Origin: QPJE01 sp051747745
GTDB taxonomy: Bacteria; Bacillota; Halanaerobiia; Halanaerobiales; Halanaerobiaceae
Length of the DNA: 8,099 bases
NCBI GenBank assembly: GCA_051747745.1
Contig: JBNJGL010000075.1
Coordinates: forward strand, 1-8,099
Direction of reading: 5' to 3'
A model generated the notes under the pieces. The model was not told the origin of the DNA, made no database searches, and saw nothing but the letters and a program-made list of their open reading frames with translations. Position 1 is the first letter of the stretch; each line of letters begins with the position of its first letter. Position numbers and translations under genes: made by a program. Below are positions 1 through 6,211 of this stretch, one piece after another.

Positions 1-1
1 C

Positions 2-30
2 TTGACTTAAAGATTAATTTCTGTTATAGT
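2..30 (+). promoter_or_regulatory. Sigma-A promoter of the pyr operon, extended -10
   Basis: A -35 box TTGACT (2-7) is followed after exactly 17 nt by a -10 box TATAGT (25-30). A TG one base upstream of the -10 (22-23) gives the extended -10 form TGnTATAGT. Transcription should start near position 37, leaving a leader of about 140 nt before pyrR. It sits directly ahead of a PyrR attenuator, where the main pyr promoter is expected. No other promoter of this quality is seen in the window. Confidence 0.88.
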
Positions 31-51
31 TAAGACAAATAAAAAAAGAGG

Positions 52-85
52 TCCTTTTAAATTAGTCCGGAGAGGCTAGTAAGGG
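52..85 (+). promoter_or_regulatory. PyrR-binding stem-loop (anti-antiterminator), leader 1
   Basis: The core AGTCCGGAGAGGCT (64-77) matches the PyrR-binding loop consensus ARUCCNGNGAGGYU known from Bacillus. Upper stem: C67-C68 pair with G74-G75 around the loop GGAGA, then T66 is bulged, and G65, A64, T63, T62 and A61 pair with C76, T77, A78, G79 and T80. Lower stem: TCCTT (52-56) pairs with AAGGG (81-85), leaving TTAA (57-60) as a one-sided internal bulge, as in the known structure. UMP-bound PyrR is expected to stabilise this fold and so release the downstream terminator. Confidence 0.9.
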
Positions 86-115
86 AAAGAGATAGAATTG
101 TACCTTCTTACTGGC
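75..115 (+). promoter_or_regulatory. Antiterminator, leader 1
   Basis: GCTAGTAAG (75-83) can pair over 9 bp, with one G-U, to CTTACTGGC (107-115). The 5' strand is the 3' half of the PyrR-binding stem and the 3' strand is the 5' half of the terminator, so the folds are mutually exclusive. This is the standard PyrR switch: without UMP-PyrR this helix forms and transcription continues. Confidence 0.85.
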
Positions 116-132
116 TGTAAGAAGGTTTTTTT
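103..132 (+). terminator. Intrinsic attenuator terminator before pyrR
   Basis: CCTTCTTAC (103-111) pairs perfectly with GTAAGAAGG (117-125) around the 5-nt loop TGGCT, followed by seven T (126-132). It is a 9-bp factor-independent terminator ahead of the first gene. Its 5' arm is shared with the antiterminator. Confidence 0.92.
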
Positions 133-160
133 ATGCAGAAATTGCTGCAGGGCCTTGAAG

Positions 161-169
161 AAAGGAGGT
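161..169 (+). promoter_or_regulatory. Ribosome binding site of pyrR
   Basis: AAAGGAGGT is a near-perfect Shine-Dalgarno, but its end lies 10 nt from ATG 180, slightly long. The codon just before ATG 180 is an in-frame TGA (177-179), so no upstream in-frame start is possible. The next in-frame ATG (192) would have only a purine stretch 1-2 nt away, so 180 is preferred. Confidence 0.8.
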
Positions 170-179
170 AGCATTCTGA

Positions 180-731
180 ATGGAAGAAGGAATGAAAGTA
201 AAAAAAGAAATAATAGATTCCTCTGGTATGGATAGAGCAATTACCAGAATAGCACACGAAATACTTGAGAAGAATAAAGGAACAAATAACCTTGTTTTGA
301 TCGGAATTAGGACAAGAGGTGTTCCACTGGCACAGAGGCTTGCCCGTAAGATTGAAGAAATAGAAGATGTTGAGATAAAGACAGGAACTTTAGATATAAC
401 ACTATATAGAGATGATCTTTCCACAGTATCTCAGCAGCCTATTGTTCACAGAACAGAAATCCCTTTTGACATCAGTAATAAGAATGTTGTGCTTGTTGAT
501 GATGTTCTTTTTACAGGAAGAACTGTTAGAGCTGCACTGGATGCTTTAATAGATCTGGGCAGACCAAAGCAGATTCAGCTGGCCATTATAGTTGACCGCG
601 GTCACCGGGAACTTCCTATTAGAGCAGATTTTGTCGGCAAAAATTTACCTACTTCACTTTCAGAGGTTGTGAGTGTTAATCTTAGTGAAGTGGATGGAGA
701 AGATTCAATATTATTATTAGAAAAAGAATAA
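180..731 (+). CDS. pyrR: PyrR, pyrimidine operon attenuation regulator / uracil phosphoribosyltransferase
   Basis: PyrR is an RNA-binding regulator with the type I phosphoribosyltransferase fold. With UMP or UTP bound it holds the anti-antiterminator of pyr leader RNAs and favours termination. Many members also make UMP from uracil and PRPP. The protein has 183 residues, close to the 181 of Bacillus subtilis. The PRPP-binding loop VLVDDVLFTGRTV lies at about 104-116. Other family stretches are TRIAHEILEKNKG (22-34), GIRTRG (42-47), DITLYRDDL (72-80) and VDRGHRELPIRAD (138-150). The basic residues of these stretches form the RNA-binding face in studied homologues. It is the first gene and lies between two PyrR-binding leaders at 52-132 and 737-838, so it very likely regulates itself and everything downstream. 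Nothing is truncated. Confidence 0.97.
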   Translation: MEEGMKVKKEIIDSSGMDRAITRIAHEILEKNKGTNNLVLIGIRTRGVPLAQRLARKIEEIEDVEIKTGTLDITLYRDDLSTVSQQPIVHRTEIPFDISNKNVVLVDDVLFTGRTVRAALDALIDLGRPKQIQLAIIVDRGHRELPIRADFVGKNLPTSLSEVVSVNLSEVDGEDSILLLEKE

Positions 732-736
732 ATTAT

Positions 737-770
737 TCCCTTTAAATCGGTCCAGAGAGGCTGATAAGGA
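737..770 (+). promoter_or_regulatory. PyrR-binding stem-loop (anti-antiterminator), leader 2
   Basis: GGTCCAGAGAGGCT (749-762) repeats the PyrR-loop consensus of leader 1. C752-C753 pair with G759-G760 around AGAGA, T751 is bulged, and G750, G749, C748 and T747 pair with C761, T762, G763 and A764. A pyrimidine-rich strand (737-743) faces AAGGA (766-770) to form the lower stem. Over 32 aligned bases (53-84 against 738-769) 26 are identical, and several changes fall in pairs that keep the stem. The site begins 5 nt after the pyrR stop codon. Confidence 0.88.
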
Positions 771-817
771 TCTCTCAGGTTTTTATACCTCTAGAGAGTA
801 GCTAACTTCTTATCAGC
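760..817 (+). promoter_or_regulatory. Antiterminator with nested hairpin, leader 2
   Basis: GCTGATAAG (760-768) is the exact reverse complement of CTTATCAGC (809-817), a 9-bp helix exclusive with both the PyrR stem and the terminator. The intervening RNA folds on its own: CTCTC (772-776) pairs with GAGAG (794-798), and AGGT (777-780) with ACCT (787-790), with a 3-nt bulge (791-793) and the loop TTTTAT. This nested hairpin would bring the two antiterminator strands together. Leader 1 has no equivalent; its strands are joined by about 23 mostly unpaired nt. Confidence 0.82.
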
Positions 818-838
818 TGTCTGGTGAGAAGTTTTTTT
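805..838 (+). terminator. Intrinsic attenuator terminator before uraA
   Basis: A 12-bp stem pairs 805-816 with 821-832, including two G-U pairs, around the loop CTGT. Seven T (832-838) follow, the first of them closing the stem. It is longer than the terminator of leader 1. Its 5' arm overlaps the 3' strand of the antiterminator. Confidence 0.92.
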
Positions 839-846
839 ATATTAAT

Positions 847-854
847 AAGGAGGT
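847..854 (+). promoter_or_regulatory. Ribosome binding site of uraA
   Basis: AAGGAGGT ends 5 nt before ATG 860 and decides that start. The frame stays open upstream to GTG 824, but that codon lies inside the attenuator terminator stem and has no Shine-Dalgarno. Confidence 0.9.
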
Positions 855-859
855 ATAAG

Positions 860-2164
860 ATGAGTTTAATAAAACAAACAAAAGAAAATCTTGCAAATCT
901 TAACGAAGATGGTATTAATAATAATGAAAGATTAATTCTCGCCTTACAGCATATGTTTGCAATGTTTGGTTCTACGGTTCTGGTTCCATCACTGACAGGT
1001 TTAAGCCCTGCAGTGGCATTATTCACATCAGGACTTGGTACACTTATTTTCCACTTTATAACAGGTGGTAAAGTTCCCGCTTATCTCGGTTCTTCATTTG
1101 CATTTATTGCACCGATTATTGCTGCTAAAAGTCAGTTTGGAACAGATGGAGCAATGCTCGGTATTATAACTGTTGGTATAGTTTATTCAATTATGTCTAT
1201 AGTTATAAAATATGTAGGTACAGACTTTTTCCGCAAACTGCTTCCCCCGGTTGTTGTTGGCCCTGTAATCATCACGATAGGTTTAGGGCTGGCTCCCACC
1301 GCCAAAGATATGGCCTCAGAACATCTTTTAACAGCTTTTGTAACCCTTTCCATCGCAGTTGCCATTAGTGTTTTTGCAAAAGGAATAGTAAAAGTTATTC
1401 CAATACTTTTAGGAATAGTAGGAGGATACATATTTGCAGCATTTATGGGACTGGTTGATTTTACTCCGGTGATGGAAGCATCCTGGATAGCATTTCCCAA
1501 ATTTGCACTTCCTCAGATAAGTGGAAATTTAAAGGCTATTACGCTTATAGCTCCAATAGCACTTGTGACAATGGTAGAGCACTTAGGAGATGTACTGGCA
1601 ATAAGCAGTACCACTAAAAATGATTTTATAGAAGATCCTGGACTGCATAAAACACTGCTCGGAGACGGTATTGCAACACTGATGGCAGGATTATTTGGTG
1701 GCCCACCAAATACAACCTATGGAGAAAATGTAGGAGTACTTGCAATAACAAAGGTATATAACCCCTTTATAATACAGATGACAGCTGTTATTGTAATCTT
1801 AAGCAGTTTTGTTCAGAAGCTGGGAGTAATGATCAGAACAATACCTGTTCCAGTAATGGGAGGAATAGTATTTCTGCTCTTTGGAATGATAGCCTCAATC
1901 GGACTGAGGACTCTTGTAGAAAACCAGGTAGATCTTTCTAAAAATAGAAATCTTGTCATAGTATCTGTAACACTTCTGGTTGGTATAAGTAATCTGACCA
2001 TTTCGGTCGCAGGACTTGATTTTGCAGGAATGGGACTTGCCGCACTGGTAGGTATAATAATGAACCTAATACTGCCTGATACTGAAAAGAAAAATACAGC
2101 AGCAGAAGAAGTAGAAAAAGAAAATTTAAAAGTTAAATCCGAATTGAGTTATGAAGCAAATTAA
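860..2164 (+). CDS. uraA: UraA/PyrP-type uracil permease (NCS2 family)
   Basis: This inner-membrane permease should import uracil for salvage, by proton symport as in the studied homologue. From ATG 860 the protein has 434 residues and is almost entirely hydrophobic, fitting the 14 membrane segments of the NCS2 fold. A charged tail runs from about residue 407 to 434. Family marks are QHMFAMFGSTVLVP (30-43), VTMVEHLGDVLAIS (236-249) and GGPPNTTYGENVG (280-292). E240, H241 and E289 fall where E. coli UraA has its uracil- and proton-coupling residues. The gene follows the second PyrR attenuator, as pyrP does in Bacillus, so it should be repressed with the biosynthetic genes. Xanthine permeases belong to the same superfamily, but the NTTYGEN motif and the context favour uracil. 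A terminator hairpin starts 6 nt after its stop codon. Confidence 0.95.
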   Translation: MSLIKQTKENLANLNEDGINNNERLILALQHMFAMFGSTVLVPSLTGLSPAVALFTSGLGTLIFHFITGGKVPAYLGSSFAFIAPIIAAKSQFGTDGAMLGIITVGIVYSIMSIVIKYVGTDFFRKLLPPVVVGPVIITIGLGLAPTAKDMASEHLLTAFVTLSIAVAISVFAKGIVKVIPILLGIVGGYIFAAFMGLVDFTPVMEASWIAFPKFALPQISGNLKAITLIAPIALVTMVEHLGDVLAISSTTKNDFIEDPGLHKTLLGDGIATLMAGLFGGPPNTTYGENVGVLAITKVYNPFIIQMTAVIVILSSFVQKLGVMIRTIPVPVMGGIVFLLFGMIASIGLRTLVENQVDLSKNRNLVIVSVTLLVGISNLTISVAGLDFAGMGLAALVGIIMNLILPDTEKKNTAAEEVEKENLKVKSELSYEAN

Positions 2165-2170
2165 TTATAT

Positions 2171-2196
2171 AGGGCCGCTAATGCGGTCCTTTTTTT
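2171..2196 (+). terminator. Intrinsic terminator between uraA and pyrB
   Basis: AGGGCCGC (2171-2178) pairs with GCGGTCCT (2183-2190) over 8 bp, including one G-U, around the loop TAAT. Six T (2191-2196) follow directly. It is GC-rich in AT-rich surroundings and ends about 26 nt before the pyrB start. Unlike the first two hairpins it has no PyrR consensus or pairing antiterminator upstream. Whether it stops most transcription or only lowers expression of pyrB and beyond cannot be told from sequence. Confidence 0.85.
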
Positions 2197-2222
2197 GAAT
2201 AAAATTTTAGGGAGGTTATGAA

Positions 2223-3164
2223 ATGACACTGACCAAAAAAGATTTTTTGGGCCTTTATGATACTGATGCAGAAGAAATTGAAGAGATTTTGAATACAGCC
2301 AGAGCAATGAAAGATATTTTAACAAGATCAGTAAAAAAAGTTCCCACATTAAGAGGGAAGACAGTAATAAATCTATTTTATGAACCGAGCACAAGAACAA
2401 AATTTTCTTTCAATCTGGCAGCTAAAAGACTAAGTGCAGATGTGATGAGTATTTCCAAGTCAACCAGCAGTATCACAAAAGGAGAAAGTCTGCTTGATAC
2501 GGCCAAAACCATGGAAGTTATGGGTTCAGATGTTGTAGTAGTACGCCACAGCAGTCCAGGTGCCGCAAAATTCCTGGCAGAAAATATAAGTGCTGCTGTT
2601 TTAAATGCAGGAGATGGAGCACATTCTCATCCAACACAGGCACTTCTGGATATGTATACTATCAGAGAAAAGCTGGGCAGACTTGCCGGATTGAAGGTTC
2701 TAATTGTAGGAGATATTGCCCACAGCAGGGTTGCAAGATCAAATATATGGGGATTAAAGAAGATGGGGGCAGAGGTAAGTGTTGTCGGTCCGCTGACTTT
2801 AATTCCGACAGAAATAGAAAAAATGGGTGTTAAAGTTTATTCCGATCTGGATAAGGCCTTAGAAGGTGCAGATGTAGTAAATATTTTAAGAATACAGATG
2901 GAAAGACAGGAAAGTGGATTGTTTCCATCTATAAGAGAATACAGGGAACTCTATGGAATGAATAAAGAAAGACTTAAAAAAGCAGGAAAAGATCTTCTAG
3001 TTATGCATCCTGGACCTATGAACAGAGGTATAGAAATTGAAAGCAGTGTCGCGGACAGCAGCCAGTCTGTTATAACAGAACAGGTAAGAAACGGTGTAGC
3101 AATCCGGATGGCTCTGCTTTACTTACTTGCCGGGAGGGAGATAAAAAATGAAGATATTGATTAA
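2223..3164 (+). CDS. pyrB: Aspartate carbamoyltransferase, catalytic subunit
   Basis: PyrB joins carbamoyl phosphate and L-aspartate to give N-carbamoyl-L-aspartate in the cytoplasm, the first committed step of pyrimidine synthesis. The protein has 313 residues, normal for the family. The carbamoyl-phosphate motif STRT is at 56-59 within FYEPSTRTKFSF. The mobile loop with K86-G-E-S is at 82-90, HPTQALLD at 136-143, GDIAHSRVARS at 163-173, LRIQMERQ at 222-229 and HPGPMNRG at 262-269. No regulatory subunit gene (pyrI) is seen, so it is probably the unregulated trimer type of Bacillota. ATG 2223 has AGGGAGGTT (2209-2217) at good spacing. The end overlaps pyrC by 17 nt, suggesting coupled translation. 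It is the first gene after the terminator at 2171-2196. Confidence 0.97.
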   Translation: MTLTKKDFLGLYDTDAEEIEEILNTARAMKDILTRSVKKVPTLRGKTVINLFYEPSTRTKFSFNLAAKRLSADVMSISKSTSSITKGESLLDTAKTMEVMGSDVVVVRHSSPGAAKFLAENISAAVLNAGDGAHSHPTQALLDMYTIREKLGRLAGLKVLIVGDIAHSRVARSNIWGLKKMGAEVSVVGPLTLIPTEIEKMGVKVYSDLDKALEGADVVNILRIQMERQESGLFPSIREYRELYGMNKERLKKAGKDLLVMHPGPMNRGIEIESSVADSSQSVITEQVRNGVAIRMALLYLLAGREIKNEDID

Positions 3165-4464
3165 AAATGGAAGAACAGTAGATCCAAAAAATAATCTTGA
3201 CGGTAAATATGATATATTAATCGAAGATGGCAGGATTGAAGAAATTGCAGAAGAAATAAAAATTCCCGGATTAACAGCAGATAGTTCTATAGAAATTATA
3301 AATGCAGAAGGAAGAATTATAACTCCGGGTTTAATTGATATGCACACTCATTTGAGAGAACCGGGATATGAAGAAAAAGAAACAATAAAAACCGGCTGTG
3401 AAGCGGCAGCTGCAGGTGGATTTACTGCAGTAACTGCAATGCCAAATTCCAATCCGGTAGCAGATAATCCTGCAGTTGTAGAACATTTAAAATTAAAATC
3501 AAGCAGATCAGCAGTAAAAGTATATCCTGTTGGCAGTATTACCAAAAAAAGTGAAGGAAAAACATTAGCAGAAATTGGAACACTTGCAAAAGCAGGAGTT
3601 AAAGCATTATCAGATGATGGCCAGCCGGTAATGAATTCGGAAATTATGCGGAGGGCTATGGAGTATGCAAAGGCATTTGATTTACCAATATTAAGCCACT
3701 GTGAAGATTTAAATCTGAGCGGTGATGGGGTAATGAGTGAAGGTTATTATTCAACATTATTTGGATTAAACCCAATACCAAAAGCATCTGAAGAGGTTAT
3801 GGTAGCAAGAGATATTATACTGGCTGAAATGACCGGGATTCACATCCATATCTGTCATATGAGTACAGAAGGAAGCTTAAGTTTAGTAAGAGATGCCCGC
3901 AAAAGAGGTGTTAATGTTACATGTGAAGTTACACCACATCATCTAACACTAACCGATAAAGCTGTTAAAGATTATAATACAGATACAAAAGTTAATCCAC
4001 CATTGAGATCAAAAAAAGATGTGGAAGCTTTGAAACAGGCTCTAACAGAAGGAGAAATTGATGCAGTAGCAACAGACCACGCCCCACATACTTATGAAGA
4101 TAAACTGGGAGAATATGATCAGGCTGCTTTTGGCATATCAGGGTTAGAAACAGCAGTTTCACTTATATACGAAAACTTTGTCAAAACAGGATTGATAGGA
4201 TGGAATGAACTCGTAAAACTGATGTATGTAAATCCAGCGCGAATATTGAGACTTGAGGCAGAAGGTTTAAAGGTCGGAGCCTGTGCTGATATAACAGTAT
4301 TTAATCCTAATAACAGCTGGAAAGTAGAAAAAGAAAAATTTAAATCAAAAGGGAAAAATACTCCTTTTGCAGGTTTTGAATTAAGCGGCAAAAATGAAAT
4401 AACCATAGTTGAAGGAAAAATTGTTTATGATGATAGAGGTGGAAAAGATGAAATACTTTATTGA
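3148..4464 (+). CDS. pyrC: Dihydroorotase (class I, zinc)
   Basis: PyrC cyclises N-carbamoyl-L-aspartate to dihydroorotate. The protein has 438 residues, near the roughly 425-430 of class I dihydroorotases, and has the amidohydrolase barrel framed by N- and C-terminal beta segments. Metal and substrate residues are visible: H66 and H68 with R70 in DMHTHLREPG (64-73), N100 in MPNSNP, the SDDG segment (155-158), H184 in SHCED, H237 in ICHMST, and D310 in ATDHAPH (308-314). No metal-bridging lysine is expected: class I enzymes such as that of Aquifex use an aspartate from the SDDG region. ATG 3148 follows the purine-rich GGGAGGGAG (3132-3140). The start lies inside the last 17 nt of pyrB and the end overlaps pyrF by 17 nt. 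Hydantoinases are related, but motifs and context make pyrC clear. Confidence 0.96.
   Translation: MKILIKNGRTVDPKNNLDGKYDILIEDGRIEEIAEEIKIPGLTADSSIEIINAEGRIITPGLIDMHTHLREPGYEEKETIKTGCEAAAAGGFTAVTAMPNSNPVADNPAVVEHLKLKSSRSAVKVYPVGSITKKSEGKTLAEIGTLAKAGVKALSDDGQPVMNSEIMRRAMEYAKAFDLPILSHCEDLNLSGDGVMSEGYYSTLFGLNPIPKASEEVMVARDIILAEMTGIHIHICHMSTEGSLSLVRDARKRGVNVTCEVTPHHLTLTDKAVKDYNTDTKVNPPLRSKKDVEALKQALTEGEIDAVATDHAPHTYEDKLGEYDQAAFGISGLETAVSLIYENFVKTGLIGWNELVKLMYVNPARILRLEAEGLKVGACADITVFNPNNSWKVEKEKFKSKGKNTPFAGFELSGKNEITIVEGKIVYDDRGGKDEILY
4436..4441 (+). promoter_or_regulatory. Ribosome binding site of pyrF
   Basis: GAGGTG lies inside the end of pyrC, 6 nt before ATG 4448. The frame is open further up to ATG 4409, but that start has no Shine-Dalgarno and would add 13 residues not typical of the family, so 4448 is chosen. 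Confidence 0.7.
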
Positions 4465-5353
4465 TAAGCTGGTAGAAAAAATAGAAGAAAAGAACTCGAG
4501 AATATGTGTTGGACTTGATCCACATTTAAATTTATTTCCTGAACATCTTTTTGCAGCAGAAATCAGGGAAAATCTGGAATCAAATCAAGAAGAAGCAGCT
4601 GCAGCAGTGCTGAAATTCAATAAAAATATAATCGATGCAGTTGCCGATATGACAGCAGCTGTAAAACCACAGATGGCTTTTTACGAAAAAATGGGAGCTG
4701 ATGGAATCGCCTGCCTCTGGCAGACTGTAGAATATGCTAAAAGCAGAAATCTGATTGTTATTATGGATGGGAAGAGAAATGATATTGGCTCAACTGCTGC
4801 TGCATATGCACAGACATATCTGCAAAATAAGAAAACTTCAGCAGATGCAATTACAATTAATCCCTATCTCGGAAGAGATGGTATTCTCCCTTTTCTGGAA
4901 AATAAAAAAAGAGGAGCTTTTGCTCTGATTAGAACATCAAATCCATCTGCAGCTGATCTTCAGGATCTTAAACTAAATGATGGTAGAAAAGTCTATCAGG
5001 CTGTAGGAGATTTTCTAAAAAAGCTGGGCAGTGATTACACAGGAAAATGTGGATATTCTAATCTGGCGGCAGTTGTTGGAGCGACCTATCCAAAAGAACT
5101 TAAAGAAATTAGAGCAGAGCTGGAATCAGTATTTTTCTTGATACCCGGCTTTGGGGCACAGGGTGGGAAAACAGAAGATATTAAAGCTGCTTTTGATGCT
5201 GACGGCAGAGGAGCTGTAATCAATTCCTCGCGGGGTATAGATTTTGCCTTCAGAAGAGAAGAATATGCTCATTTTGGAGCAGAAAATTATGCTAAAGCGG
5301 CAAGAGCTGCAGCATCTGATATGAAAGAAGAAATTAACAAAGCACTCAGTTAA
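4448..5353 (+). CDS. pyrF: Orotidine 5'-phosphate decarboxylase, long (subfamily 2) type
   Basis: PyrF decarboxylates OMP to UMP, the last step of the pathway. From ATG 4448 it has 301 residues. It belongs to the longer subfamily 2 found in many clostridia and actinobacteria, not the roughly 240-residue Bacillus type. The N-terminal RICVGLDPHL (18-27) carries the substrate-binding aspartate. KPQMAFYE (73-80) follows. The catalytic D-x-K-x-x-D array is D107, K109 and D112 in MDGKRNDIGST. The phosphate-binding end is PGFGAQGG (233-240), with INSSRGI at 258-264. It overlaps pyrC by 17 nt, so translation is probably coupled. Its place between pyrC and pyrK differs from Bacillus subtilis, where pyrF lies between pyrD and pyrE. 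Confidence 0.95.
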   Translation: MKYFIDKLVEKIEEKNSRICVGLDPHLNLFPEHLFAAEIRENLESNQEEAAAAVLKFNKNIIDAVADMTAAVKPQMAFYEKMGADGIACLWQTVEYAKSRNLIVIMDGKRNDIGSTAAAYAQTYLQNKKTSADAITINPYLGRDGILPFLENKKRGAFALIRTSNPSAADLQDLKLNDGRKVYQAVGDFLKKLGSDYTGKCGYSNLAAVVGATYPKELKEIRAELESVFFLIPGFGAQGGKTEDIKAAFDADGRGAVINSSRGIDFAFRREEYAHFGAENYAKAARAAASDMKEEINKALS

Positions 5354-5443
5354 TTCACAAAATTTTGATAGGTGTTGATTGATGCCTGACACCAAAATAA
5401 AAAGAGGCACCTAAAACTCAAAACCAAAACTGGGGTGAAAAAA
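5354..5443 (+). promoter_or_regulatory. pyrF-pyrK intergenic region with alternative hairpins
   Basis: This 90-nt gap holds no gene and no clear promoter. Three short helices compete for the same bases. GGTGT (5371-5375) can pair with ACACC (5389-5393). TAGGTG (5369-5374) can pair with CACCTA (5408-5413), extendable by two G-U pairs. TGCCT (5383-5387) can pair with AGGCA (5405-5409). CACC at 5390-5393 or 5408-5411 could also weakly mask the pyrK Shine-Dalgarno. No PyrR consensus and no T-tract terminator are present. It may tune pyrK translation or be unselected sequence; function is not established. Confidence 0.35.
5432..5437 (+). promoter_or_regulatory. Ribosome binding site of pyrK
   Basis: GGGGTG lies 6 nt before ATG 5444 and decides that start. 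The in-frame GTG at 5435 is part of this Shine-Dalgarno and has none of its own. Confidence 0.75.
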
Positions 5444-6211
5444 ATGTTTGAAATAATAAAGAATAAAGAAGTCGGTCCGGATATCTTTCATTTAGTTTTA
5501 AAGTGTGATGAACTATCCGAAAAGCCAAAACCAGGCCAGTTCTTTAATGTTAAAGTCAGCAGGAAACTCAGTACTGATCCACTTTTGAGGAGACCTTTTA
5601 GTGTTTTTGACTTTAATGAAGAGCAGAATATTCTTGAGCTTGTTTATAGAAAAGTCGGCAGAGGTACCGAAATTTTAAGCAAATATAAAGAAGGGGAAAA
5701 ACTTGATGTTATAGGACCACTGGGTAATCCATTTTCAACAGAAAAAAGAAGAGGTTTAATACATCTTGTTGGAGGTGGTATGGGAATAGTACCCCTTCAT
5801 TATCTTGCCAGAACTCTGGACAAAGGAGAGAAAAAAGTTTTTCTCGGAGCAGAAAGTTCAGATGAACTTGAGTTTTTTACAAAAAGATTCAAAAAAATGG
5901 ATGTTGAAATTCACAGGGCAGCTATGACAGAAAAAATGGAGATTAAAGGTTCGGTACTTGTATTATGGATGAATTATCTTGATCAGGAAAAACCTCTTTT
6001 TGTCTATACCTGTGGGCCAGAAAAAATGCTCTCTGCAGTAGAAAAAGAATGTTTAAAAAACAGTATACAGGGCCAGCTTTCAATTGAGAAAAGAATGGGA
6101 TGTGGAATAGGAGTCTGTCTTTCCTGCAGCTGTGAAACAACAGAAGGTAATAAAAGAAGCTGTGTCGATGGGCCCGTATTTACACTGGGAGAGGTAGTTT
6201 TAAATGCCTGA
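5444..6211 (+). CDS. pyrK: Dihydroorotate dehydrogenase B, electron transfer subunit
   Basis: PyrK carries FAD and a [2Fe-2S] cluster and passes electrons from the PyrD flavin to NAD+. From ATG 5444 it has 255 residues, as in Bacillus. The FAD-binding motif RRPFSV is at 49-54, the glycine-rich segment LVGGGMGIVPLHYLA at 108-122 and CGPEKML at 190-196. Cluster ligands are C220, C225, C228 and C240 (C-x4-C-x2-C-x11-C), with an extra C230, followed by DGPVF. The ferredoxin-reductase-like fold is complete. One oddity: where relatives, as I recall them, have TDDGSxGxKG before the last strand of the nucleotide domain, this protein reads AAMTEKMEIKGS (159-170), so only KG is kept. The last 8 nt overlap pyrD, fitting a tight PyrD-PyrK complex. 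Confidence 0.95.
   Translation: MFEIIKNKEVGPDIFHLVLKCDELSEKPKPGQFFNVKVSRKLSTDPLLRRPFSVFDFNEEQNILELVYRKVGRGTEILSKYKEGEKLDVIGPLGNPFSTEKRRGLIHLVGGGMGIVPLHYLARTLDKGEKKVFLGAESSDELEFFTKRFKKMDVEIHRAAMTEKMEIKGSVLVLWMNYLDQEKPLFVYTCGPEKMLSAVEKECLKNSIQGQLSIEKRMGCGIGVCLSCSCETTEGNKRSCVDGPVFTLGEVVLNA

Noticed and set aside
133..171. A 12-codon frame (ATG at 133, TAG at 169) between the first terminator and pyrR, ending in the Shine-Dalgarno
   Set aside because: Its ATG directly follows the terminator T-tract and has no ribosome binding site; no sign of a leader peptide role.
131..424. Open frame of 97 codons on the minus strand over pyrR, and similar minus-strand frames over the other genes
   Set aside because: They oppose well-supported genes, have no family motifs and no convincing ribosome sites; they are shadows of real coding DNA.
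824..859. Upstream GTG extension of uraA
   Set aside because: It lies inside the attenuator terminator without a Shine-Dalgarno, while ATG 860 has a near-ideal one.
2218..2226. Minigene ATG AAA TGA overlapping the pyrB start
   Set aside because: Only 2 nt separate it from the Shine-Dalgarno, too close for initiation; ATG 2223 has normal spacing.
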